Below, piece by piece: positions 25,173 to 33,963 of a stretch of DNA of 64,000 nucleotides. The stretch is from Candidatus Phosphoribacter hodrii (GTDB lineage: Bacteria > Actinomycetota > Actinomycetes > Actinomycetales > Dermatophilaceae). How positions within the stretch are numbered: the stretch's first letter is position 1; every line of letters begins with the position of its first letter. The stretch lies in the NCBI GenBank assembly GCA_016707175.1, contig JADJIB010000003.1, positions 1 to 64,000 on the forward strand. Direction: 5' to 3'. Position numbers and translations under genes: made by a program. The notes under the pieces were generated by a model. The model was not told the origin of the DNA, made no database searches, and was given only the letters and a program-made list of their open reading frames with translations.

Positions 25173-26114
25173 GTGAGCACCGAGCCTCCCGGCAACACCC
25201 CCGCACCTCTCGTCCTGCGCGGCCAGACCTTCGACGCGGCCCGTCCCGCGGTGATGGCCATCGTCAACCGGACGACCGATTCTTTCTACGTGGGCAACCG
25301 GCACGCCGACCTCGACAGCGCTCTGGCGGCCCTCGACTCTGCGGTCGCCTTGGGCGCTGACATCGTCGACATCGGCGGGGTCCGCGCCGGGCAGGAGGGC
25401 GAAGCGGTCACGCCTGGGATGGAGATTGATCGGGTGATGCCGTTCCTCGAACGGGCGCGCGCGGCATACCCCGATCTCATCCTCTCCCTCGACACCTGGC
25501 GGTCCGAGGTGGCCCGTGCGGCGGCCCACGCGGGGGTCGATCTGGTCAACGACACCTGGGCCGGCTACGACCCGGACCTGTTGGCGACGGCCGTGGAGAT
25601 CGGGGCCGGGTACGTCATCTCGCACACGGGCGGCTACCCGCCGCGCACCGATCCGGTCGACGTCACCTACGGTCCCGGCGAGCTCGACGTGGTCGACGAT
25701 GTCGTGTCGACGCTGCGGTCGGGCGCGGCGCGGGCCGTCGCCGCCGGTATGCCGCGCGAGCGGGTCCTCGTCGACCCCACCTTGGACTTCGGCAAGACGA
25801 CGACTCACTCGCTGAGGGTGCTGCGGCATACCGAGGCGGTGACGGCCCTGGGCTTCCCGGTGTTGCAGGCGTTGTCCCGCAAGGACTTCGTCGGCGAGAC
25901 CCTCGACCTGCCGGCCGACGAACGCCTTGAAGGCAGCCTGGCCGCAACGGCCGTCGCGGCCTGGCTCGGGGCGACGGTATTCCGCGCCCACGACGTCGGC
26001 GCGACCCGTCGGGTGGTCGACATGGTGGCCTCGATCCGAGGCGATCGGCCGCCCCTCGTGAGCGTGCGCGGTATCGGCCCGCACAGCCGTCCGGCGGACG
26101 GCGCAACGCCCTGA
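25173..26114 (+). CDS. Dihydropteroate synthase homologue (FolP2-like)
   Basis: A 313-residue TIM-barrel protein of the DHPS family. Motifs: AVMAIVNRTTDSFYVGNRH (substrate loop 1), ADIVDIGGVRAGQEGE (in place of the more usual DIGGESTRPG), SLDTWRSEVA, LVNDTWAG, VLVDPTLDFGKTTTHSL and a C-terminal FRAHDVGATRRVVDM. The GG-V-AG version of loop 2 is that of actinobacterial FolP2, which in mycobacteria does not replace FolP1. True DHPS activity is therefore doubtful. The GTG at 25173 is chosen by alignment with relatives; ATG codons further up are in frame but the added sequence is not conserved-looking. Confidence 0.85.
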   Translation: MSTEPPGNTPAPLVLRGQTFDAARPAVMAIVNRTTDSFYVGNRHADLDSALAALDSAVALGADIVDIGGVRAGQEGEAVTPGMEIDRVMPFLERARAAYPDLILSLDTWRSEVARAAAHAGVDLVNDTWAGYDPDLLATAVEIGAGYVISHTGGYPPRTDPVDVTYGPGELDVVDDVVSTLRSGAARAVAAGMPRERVLVDPTLDFGKTTTHSLRVLRHTEAVTALGFPVLQALSRKDFVGETLDLPADERLEGSLAATAVAAWLGATVFRAHDVGATRRVVDMVASIRGDRPPLVSVRGIGPHSRPADGATP

Positions 26115-26124
26115 GCGATGCACC

Positions 26125-26149
26125 CAAAAAGGTTCTGACGCAGACCTTT
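26125..26149. terminator. Terminator after the DHPS homologue
   Basis: AAAAAGGTTCTG, short loop, CAGACCTTTT: a short GC-poor stem with flanking A- and T-runs, starting about ten bases after the gene's stop codon. The symmetry means that it could act on both strands. The remainder of the 26150-26432 stretch is cspA leader: it has a small CTACC-CGTC-GGTAG hairpin (26190-26202) and an A7 run, but no gene. Confidence 0.65.
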
Positions 26150-26432
26150 TCGTAGGTCGGGGGAGGGGCGCTGGTCGACCCGTGAGACTACCCGTCGGTA
26201 GCCCAAAAAAATGGTGGGTCTGAGCAGGTGTAGTGCCGATCACTGCGTGCTAACGTCGGCGCCGGTTGCAGTTGCAGTTCCTCGCAAGACGGACACGACG
26301 CCCATCGCCTTTGGGCAGCGGACGTCGTGTTCAAGCACTCGGGCGCAGGCTCGCGAGCGGTGGGTTGTGGCAGCAGCACGGGAGTTCGTGAGGTGCGGGC
26401 TCCAGTGTCCAGTTATAGAGAGAGTTGTCCCC

Positions 26433-26636
26433 ATGGCACAGGGAGTCGTCAAGTGGTTCAACGCTGAGAAGGGCTTTGGTTTCATCGCCCAGGACGGCGG
26501 CGGCCCCGACGTTTTCGTTCACTACTCAGCAATCCAGACTCAGGGTTACCGCTCGCTCGACGAGGCACAGCGCGTCGAGTTCGAAGTGACCCAGGGCCCC
26601 AAGGGCCCGCAGGCGGACGCCGTCCGCCCGCTGTAA
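26433..26636 (+). CDS. cspA: Cold-shock protein
   Basis: A 67-residue single cold-shock domain, the normal length. RNA-binding motifs RNP1 (KGFGFIAQD) and RNP2 (VFVHYSAI) are intact, with VKWFNAEKG at the front. It binds single-stranded RNA/DNA and melts mRNA structure. A leader of nearly 300 bases precedes the ATG, as is common for regulated cold-shock mRNAs. The reading frame stays open upstream into the leader, but the family start is here. A strong terminator follows at 26678. Confidence 0.95.
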   Translation: MAQGVVKWFNAEKGFGFIAQDGGGPDVFVHYSAIQTQGYRSLDEAQRVEFEVTQGPKGPQADAVRPL

Positions 26637-26677
26637 TCACGCGAGTTCCTCGCAGCTGACCCCGGTCAGCGACACGA

Positions 26678-26703
26678 GCCCCCCGGACGTCGGTCCGGGG
26701 GGC
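26678..26703 (+). terminator. Terminator after cspA
   Basis: GCCCCCCGGAC, loop gtcg, GTCCGGGGGGC: an 11-bp stem 42 bases after the cold-shock stop. It is followed by only short T-runs (GTGTGTTCT), typical of high-GC actinobacterial terminators. The 26704-26911 stretch beyond holds the promoter region of the large secreted protein and no gene. Confidence 0.75.
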
Positions 26704-26911
26704 ACGTGTGTTCTCAGGCTGGAAGATCACCGGTTCCTGCAGGTATCTGGCGAACCCGAGCACACTCCTCCCAGGTACCAGGCGAGCCTGCTCTGGAGGA
26801 TGACTAGTCCAGTGACTACTCGCAGGGCCATTGACATACCAGGTCGTGAGGACTTGGTTGGCGATGTTCACACTCGGGGGTCCTGACTCTCCCCTTAAGG
26901 ACCGGTTGAAC

Positions 26912-29900
26912 ATGTCACAGGTTGCCTTGCCGTCCCCTGCCCGGATTTCCCTACGCAGCACGATTCGTCGGACGGTAAGCGTCCTGGCGACCTTCGGGCT
27001 CCTCACCCTCGGCCTCGTGACCGCTCCGATGGCTCTGGCTGATCCAACGAGTCCGCTCACGGTGACGAACGTCGCCAACCCCAGCCCGGTCGCATCAGGC
27101 GCCGAGCTCACCTACACGATCACCATCGTCAATACCGGGGGCTCCAAGGTCTCCAACCTCGTCCTCGCTGATCAGCTCAACGGGGTCGGCACCCTGCAGT
27201 CCCCACCGGGGACGCCGCAGTATGCCGTGACCTCCACCCAGGGCACCTGCACCCAAAGCGGCCAGTTGGTCACCTGCAACGGCGGGACGTTGGCGGGCGG
27301 CGCGAGCTGGACCGTCACTATCCGCGGGGTGGTCATGGCGGCCAACGGGGTGACGATCAACAACACGGCGTCGATCACCGGGACCCGGTCGGCGCAGAAC
27401 TTCACGACCAACGCGAGCGTTCAGACGCTCGTCCAGGGCGGCACCGGCGGAGGTAGCCTGCCCGATCTGACGATCAACAAGACCGGTCCGACCACCGTCG
27501 TCGCGGGGGCCGCCTTCGACTATGTCCTGACCGTCAACAACGTCGGGACCGTCGCGACGTCCAACGTCGCCGTCACCGACACCCTGCCCGCTGGCGTGGC
27601 CCTCACCTCGGTCACGACGACGAGCCTGTTCGTCTGCTCCCCGACGAACGGCACCGGCGTCACCGTCGTGTGTACGGGCGGTTCGGTCAACGCCGGTCAG
27701 AACGCGACGATCACCTTGCACGTCACCGCCCCGGCCACCGGGCCGCTGACGAACACGGCATCGGTCGACCCTGACAACACGATCGCCGAGAGCAACGAGC
27801 TCAACAACACCTCGGCCACCGTCAACACGAGCGTCACCGGCGCCACCGCGGTCCCGCCGCTGTCGATCATCAAGACCGACGACCCAGCCATCATCGCCGG
27901 TGCCGGACCTGACCCGGTGTCCCCCGGTGGCGTGCTCGTCTACAAGGTGCGAGTCACCAACGTCGGCACGCTGCGCGCCGACGACGTCGTCGTCGTTGAT
28001 GGCACTCAAGGCCTGGAGGCCGCGAGCATCGTCGCCACGCAGGCCGTCGTCAACGGCACCGTGGGCAATGGCAACGGCTGCTTCGTGTCGGCGCCGGAGG
28101 TGCGCTGCAAGATCCGTACCCTCAATGCGGGCGGCACGCTCACCATCACCATCACCGGCACGGTCATCGCTCCCGCCGGTGCGACCCTCATCAACACGGC
28201 GACTGTGACCGGCAACGTCCGCAACACCGGCGTCACCGCGACCGCCACGGAGAAGACGACGGTCAAGCCCGCCGTCGACCTCACCGTGACCAAGAGCGCG
28301 TCACCCGACCCGGTCTGCGCCCGCTCCTGGCCGCACGCCAACCCCGACGACCTGTGCACCGGCGGGCTGGTCTACACCTTCGTCGTCGGGAACAGCGGCA
28401 TACAGTCTGCGTCCAACGTCGTCGTGCGGGACGTGCTCCCTGCGGGGACGATCTACGACGAGTTCGCCAACGTGGGTGGAGCCGACTTCTCGTGCTCAGA
28501 GAGCGGTGGCGTCCTCACCTGCACCAACCCCAGCATCGCCCCTGAGTCCATCGAGTCCTTCACCGTCACCCTCGTGGCGCCGGACTCGGTTGGCCCGCTG
28601 ACCAACTCGGTCACCGTCGACCCGGGCAACGCGATCTTCGAGGCCGACGAGACCAACAACAGTGCCTCGGTGACCAGCCAGGTCTCCACCGGCATCGACC
28701 TGACGATCTTCAAGTTCGACGAGCCCGGCGCGACAGCCGACCCCGCCGGCAGCATCCCTGCTTACCCGAGCCCGGCGACCGGCTTCGACCCGATTGCGAC
28801 CAACGGCACCCAGACCTACACGATCTACGTCGACAACCTCGGCCCGCAGAACGCGACCGACGTCCGAGTCGTTGACACGTTGCCCGCGGGGACGAAGTTC
28901 CTCTCGGCCACCAGTGACGCCGGCTTCACCTGCACGCACGACGGGTCCGCCACCGGCGGCGTCGTCACCTGTGTCGGCGGCAGCCTGCTGGGCACCGAAG
29001 CCGAGTTCTACCCCGGCCACGGCGGCGTCATCAACCCGGCCAACACACAGTTCGCGACGATCATCATCAAGGCGTTCGCGACCCCGTTCGTCCAGCCCGT
29101 CATGCACAACGAGGTGCGGGTGGACCCGCTCGGCGCCATCGCCGAGATCAACGAGGCCAACAACATCGCCACCCAGGACACGGTCGTGGAGACCGGTGGC
29201 GCCGGCCTGAGCGCCTTCAACCAGTTGACCATCGCCAAGGCGCAGACCGACCCGGTCCCGCCCGCCGCGGTCGCCACGAACGGCATCCTGCGCTACACCC
29301 TGACCGTCGGCAACGACGGCACCGATCCGGTGAGCAACGTCGTCGTCAAGGACTTCCTGCCCTCGGGCTCGCGGTTCATCTCGGCCGCCGACACCGACCC
29401 AGGACCTGGCACTGCGGACGCCTTCTTCTGCACCCACGACGGTGCGGCGACGGGTGGCGTGATCACCTGCATCGGTGGTGACCTCTCCGGGACGGTCAAC
29501 ACGATTCCCGACTCCGGAGGCGTGGGGGACGTGCCGACCAGCCGTCAGATCCTCATCACCGTGTATGCGCCCGGCACCCCCGGCACCTACACCAACGTCG
29601 CCAAGGTCGACCCGGACAACCTCGTCCCCGAGGGCAACGAGTTCGACAACGAGGCCCAGGCGAGCACGACGGTCACGACGGCCGGCAACGGTGGCGCCAA
29701 CTCCTTCCACCAACTGACCATCGGCAAGTCGGCCACGCCGACCGTTGCGACGAGCAGCATCATCACCTACACGCTGTCCGTGGCTAACCTCGGCACCGAC
29801 CCGGCCTTCGGGGTCGCCGTCCGCGACACCCTGCCGGCCGGGACGACCTTCATCTCGGCGGACGACCAGGCCCCGGGCGCCACCCAGTTCACCTGTGCGG

Positions 29901-32254
29901 TGAGCGGTCAGGTGATCACCTGCTCCGGGGCAACCCTCAGCGGCACCGCCACGGTGCTGCCAGGTGCTCCGGCGACCCGCACCATCGTCATCACGGCCTT
30001 CGCGCCCAACCGGCCGATGATCGTGACGAACACGGCATACGTCGACCCGGACAACACCATCCCCGAGGGTGACGAGACCGACAACGCGGCCTCGGCGTTC
30101 ACGGTGGTGACTGTGGGAGCGGGCTTCATCGACCTGTCCGTCACGAAGTGTGACGGCGGGCCCTGCCCGACCAACGCCAACCCGGTGCCGATGAACGAGA
30201 ACATCACCTACACGGTGACGGTGACCAACAGCGGCACCGACCCGGCCTTCCAGGTGTCGCTGCGCGACATCCTGCCGGCGGGTGCCACGTTCGTGTCGGC
30301 GGTCGACCAGGCCGGCGGTAACGGGAGCTTCCTGTGCGGCTACAGCGATGGCGTCGTCACCTGCACCGGTGCCACCCTGGACGGCAGCCTCGACCTCATC
30401 GCCGGGGTGCCCACCGAGCGCGTCGTGCTCATCACGGTGCTGCCTCCGCAGGAGCACGGGCTGGTCATCACCAACCAGGCCTTCGTCGACCCGGCCAACA
30501 CCATCGCCGAGTCCAACGAGACCAACAACTATGCAGTGGACACCTCGATCGTGATCTCGCCCTTCGACGTGACCCTCGAGAAGGAGGGCCCGACGACGGC
30601 CCACCAGAACAACACCGAGGACTACACGATCACGGTGACCAACAACGGAGCCGCGGTGACCGATGTGGTCGTCGAGGACGCGCTGCCGACCGGCCTCATC
30701 GTCCTGGGTGCGACGGCGACCCCGTCGAACTTCACCTGCCAGGTGTTCGAGAACCCGGTCAACTTCGTCCGGTGCACCGGCGACATGGGCGCCGACGGCA
30801 GTGCCACGGCCGTCGTCACCATCACGGTGCAGGTCTTCGTCACCAAGGACGGCGGCACGCTGGACAACGAGGCGTGCGTCGACCCGGCCAACACCATCGT
30901 CGAGTCGATCGAGACCAACAACTGCGACACCAAGTCCAGCGTGGTCGACGTCTTCCGGCCGAACATCGCGGTCCACAAGTCGGCATCCGTCGGCTCGGCG
31001 ACGATCGGGCAGACCTTCTCCTACACCGTCACCGCCTCGAACATCGGTGACGCCACGGCTGCCGCGGGCTGGACCGTCGAAGACGTCCTGCCCAGCGAGG
31101 TCGACTTCGTGTCGGCCAACGGCAACAACGGCGGCACCTGTGTCCACGACGGCTCCGCCTCCGGCGGCACGGTCACCTGCACCCCGACGGCGCTCGCGCC
31201 CGGAGAGCAGGAGACCTACACCATCGAGGTGCGCGCCAACTCGACGGCCACAACGGCGTTCACCAACACGGCGAGCGTCTCCGGGGCGGTCGACTCCGAC
31301 GCAGCGGCCGAGCCGTGCATCTCGAGCACCTGTGGTCCGGAGACGAGCGTCGCCAACAACAGCGACTCCGTCACGGTCAGCGCCGGTGGCCCGTCGATCA
31401 ACCTGGTCGTCGGGGACATCACCGATCTGCCCGACCCCGCCGAGCAGGGCGACGCCGTGACCTACACGGTCGTCGTCACCAACGGCGGCACCCAGGACGC
31501 ACTCGCCGTCGACGGCCACGAGGTCGTCGTGCGGGTCAACGTCCCGACCGTCGGGGTGACCCTCGACGCCACCGTCGGCACGCAGGGTTTCCTCTGCGTG
31601 GCCACCGCCGGTGACTCAATCGTCACGTGCACCGGAGATCTCAACGGAGGCGAGTCGACCACGTTGTCGATCAGGATCATCACGACCTCCACCACGCCGC
31701 CTCAGCTCGACGTGACCGTCACCGCCGACCCGGCGAACGCGATCACCGAGACCAGCGAGACGGACAACGTGGCGACCGAGAAGACCACCGTCAGCAGCGT
31801 CGCCTGCACCGGGTGCATCGATCTGATCCTGGGCCAGATCTCCGCCGACCCCAACCCTGGGGTCGACGGGGCCCAGGTCACCTACGAGTTCGCGGTGACC
31901 AACATCGGCGACGGTACGACAGCGTCAGATCTCGACCCGCTCGTCGTGGCGATCAACCTCGACACGACGTTCAACGAGTCGACCTTCGTGTCGGGTGTCG
32001 GCACCAACGGCTTCACCTGCGTAGCGAACCCGGCGTTCCCCGGCGACCTCGCAGCCCCGGAGGTGCTCTGCGTTGCCTCCGCGAGTGGGCTCACCGCTGG
32101 TCAGGGGTCGCTGATCACCATCGTCACCAACGTCAACACGGGTGGGCCGAGTTTCGTCGACTTCGACGTGGCGATCGACCCGGGTGACGTCGTCGGGGAG
32201 GACACCAACGCCAACAACAACGGTGGTCTGCAGATCGACGTTGTGGCTCCGTGA
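26912..32254 (+). CDS. Giant secreted DUF11-repeat surface protein
   Basis: A 1780-residue exported protein. A signal peptide (Arg-rich start, then VLATFGLLTLGLVTAPMALA) ends near residue 37. The rest is about twelve tandem Ig-like DUF11/CARDB repeats of 120-150 residues. Each opens with a K(S/T)-x-P-x-x-V block and the YT(I/V)TVTNxG strand pair. Most have DxLPAG in the middle and end with VDPDNTIAESNExNN, an acidic loop resembling a calcium site. No LPXTG or transmembrane anchor is seen at the end, so it may be released or bound non-covalently. Such proteins act as stalks or adhesins. AAGGA precedes the ATG. Two more secreted-protein genes follow closely. Confidence 0.88.
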   Translation: MSQVALPSPARISLRSTIRRTVSVLATFGLLTLGLVTAPMALADPTSPLTVTNVANPSPVASGAELTYTITIVNTGGSKVSNLVLADQLNGVGTLQSPPGTPQYAVTSTQGTCTQSGQLVTCNGGTLAGGASWTVTIRGVVMAANGVTINNTASITGTRSAQNFTTNASVQTLVQGGTGGGSLPDLTINKTGPTTVVAGAAFDYVLTVNNVGTVATSNVAVTDTLPAGVALTSVTTTSLFVCSPTNGTGVTVVCTGGSVNAGQNATITLHVTAPATGPLTNTASVDPDNTIAESNELNNTSATVNTSVTGATAVPPLSIIKTDDPAIIAGAGPDPVSPGGVLVYKVRVTNVGTLRADDVVVVDGTQGLEAASIVATQAVVNGTVGNGNGCFVSAPEVRCKIRTLNAGGTLTITITGTVIAPAGATLINTATVTGNVRNTGVTATATEKTTVKPAVDLTVTKSASPDPVCARSWPHANPDDLCTGGLVYTFVVGNSGIQSASNVVVRDVLPAGTIYDEFANVGGADFSCSESGGVLTCTNPSIAPESIESFTVTLVAPDSVGPLTNSVTVDPGNAIFEADETNNSASVTSQVSTGIDLTIFKFDEPGATADPAGSIPAYPSPATGFDPIATNGTQTYTIYVDNLGPQNATDVRVVDTLPAGTKFLSATSDAGFTCTHDGSATGGVVTCVGGSLLGTEAEFYPGHGGVINPANTQFATIIIKAFATPFVQPVMHNEVRVDPLGAIAEINEANNIATQDTVVETGGAGLSAFNQLTIAKAQTDPVPPAAVATNGILRYTLTVGNDGTDPVSNVVVKDFLPSGSRFISAADTDPGPGTADAFFCTHDGAATGGVITCIGGDLSGTVNTIPDSGGVGDVPTSRQILITVYAPGTPGTYTNVAKVDPDNLVPEGNEFDNEAQASTTVTTAGNGGANSFHQLTIGKSATPTVATSSIITYTLSVANLGTDPAFGVAVRDTLPAGTTFISADDQAPGATQFTCAVSGQVITCSGATLSGTATVLPGAPATRTIVITAFAPNRPMIVTNTAYVDPDNTIPEGDETDNAASAFTVVTVGAGFIDLSVTKCDGGPCPTNANPVPMNENITYTVTVTNSGTDPAFQVSLRDILPAGATFVSAVDQAGGNGSFLCGYSDGVVTCTGATLDGSLDLIAGVPTERVVLITVLPPQEHGLVITNQAFVDPANTIAESNETNNYAVDTSIVISPFDVTLEKEGPTTAHQNNTEDYTITVTNNGAAVTDVVVEDALPTGLIVLGATATPSNFTCQVFENPVNFVRCTGDMGADGSATAVVTITVQVFVTKDGGTLDNEACVDPANTIVESIETNNCDTKSSVVDVFRPNIAVHKSASVGSATIGQTFSYTVTASNIGDATAAAGWTVEDVLPSEVDFVSANGNNGGTCVHDGSASGGTVTCTPTALAPGEQETYTIEVRANSTATTAFTNTASVSGAVDSDAAAEPCISSTCGPETSVANNSDSVTVSAGGPSINLVVGDITDLPDPAEQGDAVTYTVVVTNGGTQDALAVDGHEVVVRVNVPTVGVTLDATVGTQGFLCVATAGDSIVTCTGDLNGGESTTLSIRIITTSTTPPQLDVTVTADPANAITETSETDNVATEKTTVSSVACTGCIDLILGQISADPNPGVDGAQVTYEFAVTNIGDGTTASDLDPLVVAINLDTTFNESTFVSGVGTNGFTCVANPAFPGDLAAPEVLCVASASGLTAGQGSLITIVTNVNTGGPSFVDFDVAIDPGDVVGEDTNANNNGGLQIDVVAP

Positions 32255-32291
32255 CCGGCGTGACTGACGAACAGACACGAAGGAGACTGAC

Positions 32292-33437
32292 ATGCGCACG
32301 GTGAGCACACGGCATACCCGGCGGTATGCCGCCCGCGCAGCGATGCTGGCCATCCTTCCCCTCGTGTGTGCGGGGGTGCTCTCGGGCACCCCCGCCGCCG
32401 AGGCGGCGGCCGGCTGCCGGATCTACGTCGCCAGCGGCGACGACTACCCCGCAGGAAATGCGTTGAACGACAACCCATCCCGCTTCCCGGAGCAACTGCT
32501 GGCCGACCACCTGGTCGCGCCGGGGTGGTGTCTCTACAACCAGGGCAAGAACGGGACGACCTCGTCGGGCTACCTCTCGGGGGGCCTGGCGGCGTCGGCC
32601 TACAACATGCGCCCGGACCTGCACACCATCACTCTGGGTGAGCAGAACTCGACCATCGTCAACCTCATCAAGAGTTGCTTCGACAAGGTCAAGGACCACG
32701 ACTTCCTCGGCGCCCTCACGTGCGCCCAGACGGTGCAGTCGAATACGACGCTGTGGACCAGCCTGACGAACAACTACACGACGATCCTCAGCCAGGACAA
32801 GATCATGGCGTCGCAGCGCCCCGGCCTGGTCGTCGCGGTGACGGGGTATCCCAACCCCTATCCCCGGGCCGCCGACGTCGTCGACGAGATCGCGCAGTTG
32901 TGCGTCCCGCTCATCGACACGGCGCTGACCTGCACGGTGCGTTGGGCGCAACTACCGGCCGCGCTCGCGGCGATCGACAGCGCCTTCACCAAGCTCAACT
33001 CGACGATCAAGGCCGCGCTGGGCCCGTTCCAGGCCGGTCCGAACGGGTGGCGATATGTCTTCGTCGACATCAACCCGAAGTTCGAGGACCACTGCATGAC
33101 GATGAAGGTGGCGATCAAGACCAAGGTCGAGCATCCCGAGGAGTCCGGCGCTGTGCACCAGCACGACTCGCCGGAGGTCAACTTCGGATGCTCGGAGAGT
33201 TGGTTCGTCGAGGGCTCGGACGGCACGGCCAAGCCCAACTACCTGCTGCCGGCGACCCCTGGCGTGCTCATCGAGTGGAGCCAGACGACCAAGGGCATGG
33301 GGGTCTATCCCGACGCGGACGGCCATCAATGCATCGCCGATGCCATCTGGGAGGCCGACACCATCGACCCCGGGACGACGCCCTTGAAGTGGAAGCTCGG
33401 CTACGGCGAGGCCTCCACCACCGACTACTGCCAGTGA
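32292..33437 (+). CDS. Secreted SGNH-hydrolase-like protein with altered catalytic block
   Basis: A 381-residue exported protein with a clear signal peptide (TRRYAARAAMLAILPLVCAG, cleavage near AEA-AAG). The fold signature of SGNH/GDSL hydrolases is recognisable: block I reads YVASGDDYPAG where active enzymes have GDS; block III reads TLGEQNST where GxND is expected; block V retains D-x-x-H in DADGHQCIAD. The nucleophile Ser is thus Asp in the usual position, so it may be inactive or use another residue. Ten or so Cys suggest disulfides. It lies 37 bases after the giant surface protein and probably in its operon. Confidence 0.7.
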   Translation: MRTVSTRHTRRYAARAAMLAILPLVCAGVLSGTPAAEAAAGCRIYVASGDDYPAGNALNDNPSRFPEQLLADHLVAPGWCLYNQGKNGTTSSGYLSGGLAASAYNMRPDLHTITLGEQNSTIVNLIKSCFDKVKDHDFLGALTCAQTVQSNTTLWTSLTNNYTTILSQDKIMASQRPGLVVAVTGYPNPYPRAADVVDEIAQLCVPLIDTALTCTVRWAQLPAALAAIDSAFTKLNSTIKAALGPFQAGPNGWRYVFVDINPKFEDHCMTMKVAIKTKVEHPEESGAVHQHDSPEVNFGCSESWFVEGSDGTAKPNYLLPATPGVLIEWSQTTKGMGVYPDADGHQCIADAIWEADTIDPGTTPLKWKLGYGEASTTDYCQ

Positions 33438-33487
33438 CCTCCGCGTCGGCTCACCCGGCTGCCGCGGCTTGCGAAAGGACTACTCCC

Positions 33488-33904
33488 ATGCGTCGATTCC
33501 TGTATGCCGGTGCCGCCCTTCTCACCGCGGCGGCCCTGGTCGCGGGGCCGGGGGGCACGGCATACGCCGCTCCTCCGGTCAACGGGACCACCGTGGTGAC
33601 TGGGACTCCTACGGCCGGGGTGCCGTTGGCGGTCCAGGTGACCCTCTACGGCGTCTACCCGATCGTGCCTTACGACTTCTCGCTGGAGAACCGCTGCTGG
33701 TTCGGCGGGCGGTTCGCCGGGCCGGCGGACTCCTCCGAGACCTACCCGCTCCTCGGGCCCTGGTATGCCGCGGGGTCGGGTGCCACGAGCAGCGAGACGG
33801 TCAACCTCAACGACGTCCCCGCGGGGTCGGTCTGCAAGGCGAGCATCTCCAGAGGCACCTCGCCCGTGAAGGGGTCGATCACGGCATACAGCGTCACTGA
33901 CTGA
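33488..33904 (+). CDS. Small secreted protein of unknown function
   Basis: A 138-residue exported protein. The signal peptide (MRRFLYAGAALLTAAALVAG) ends at AYA-APP. The mature part of about 110 residues is Ser/Thr/Gly-rich with two Cys (ENRCWFGG and GSVCKASI) that may pair, and reads as a small beta-sandwich. I do not recognise a family. It follows the SGNH-like gene after 50 bases with a GAAAGGA site upstream. The three genes from 26912 probably make one cell-surface unit. Confidence 0.7.
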   Translation: MRRFLYAGAALLTAAALVAGPGGTAYAAPPVNGTTVVTGTPTAGVPLAVQVTLYGVYPIVPYDFSLENRCWFGGRFAGPADSSETYPLLGPWYAAGSGATSSETVNLNDVPAGSVCKASISRGTSPVKGSITAYSVTD

Positions 33905-33963
33905 CCAAGCGGCCGGCGGGCGGCTGACGGGCTGACGGTCGGTCCCCGAGCGATCCGACCGTG

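Noticed and set aside
26211..26432. N-terminal extension of the cold-shock protein
   Set aside because: The frame is open, but the product has no cold-shock or other recognisable sequence. The family starts at the ATG at 26433, and long untranslated leaders are usual for these genes.
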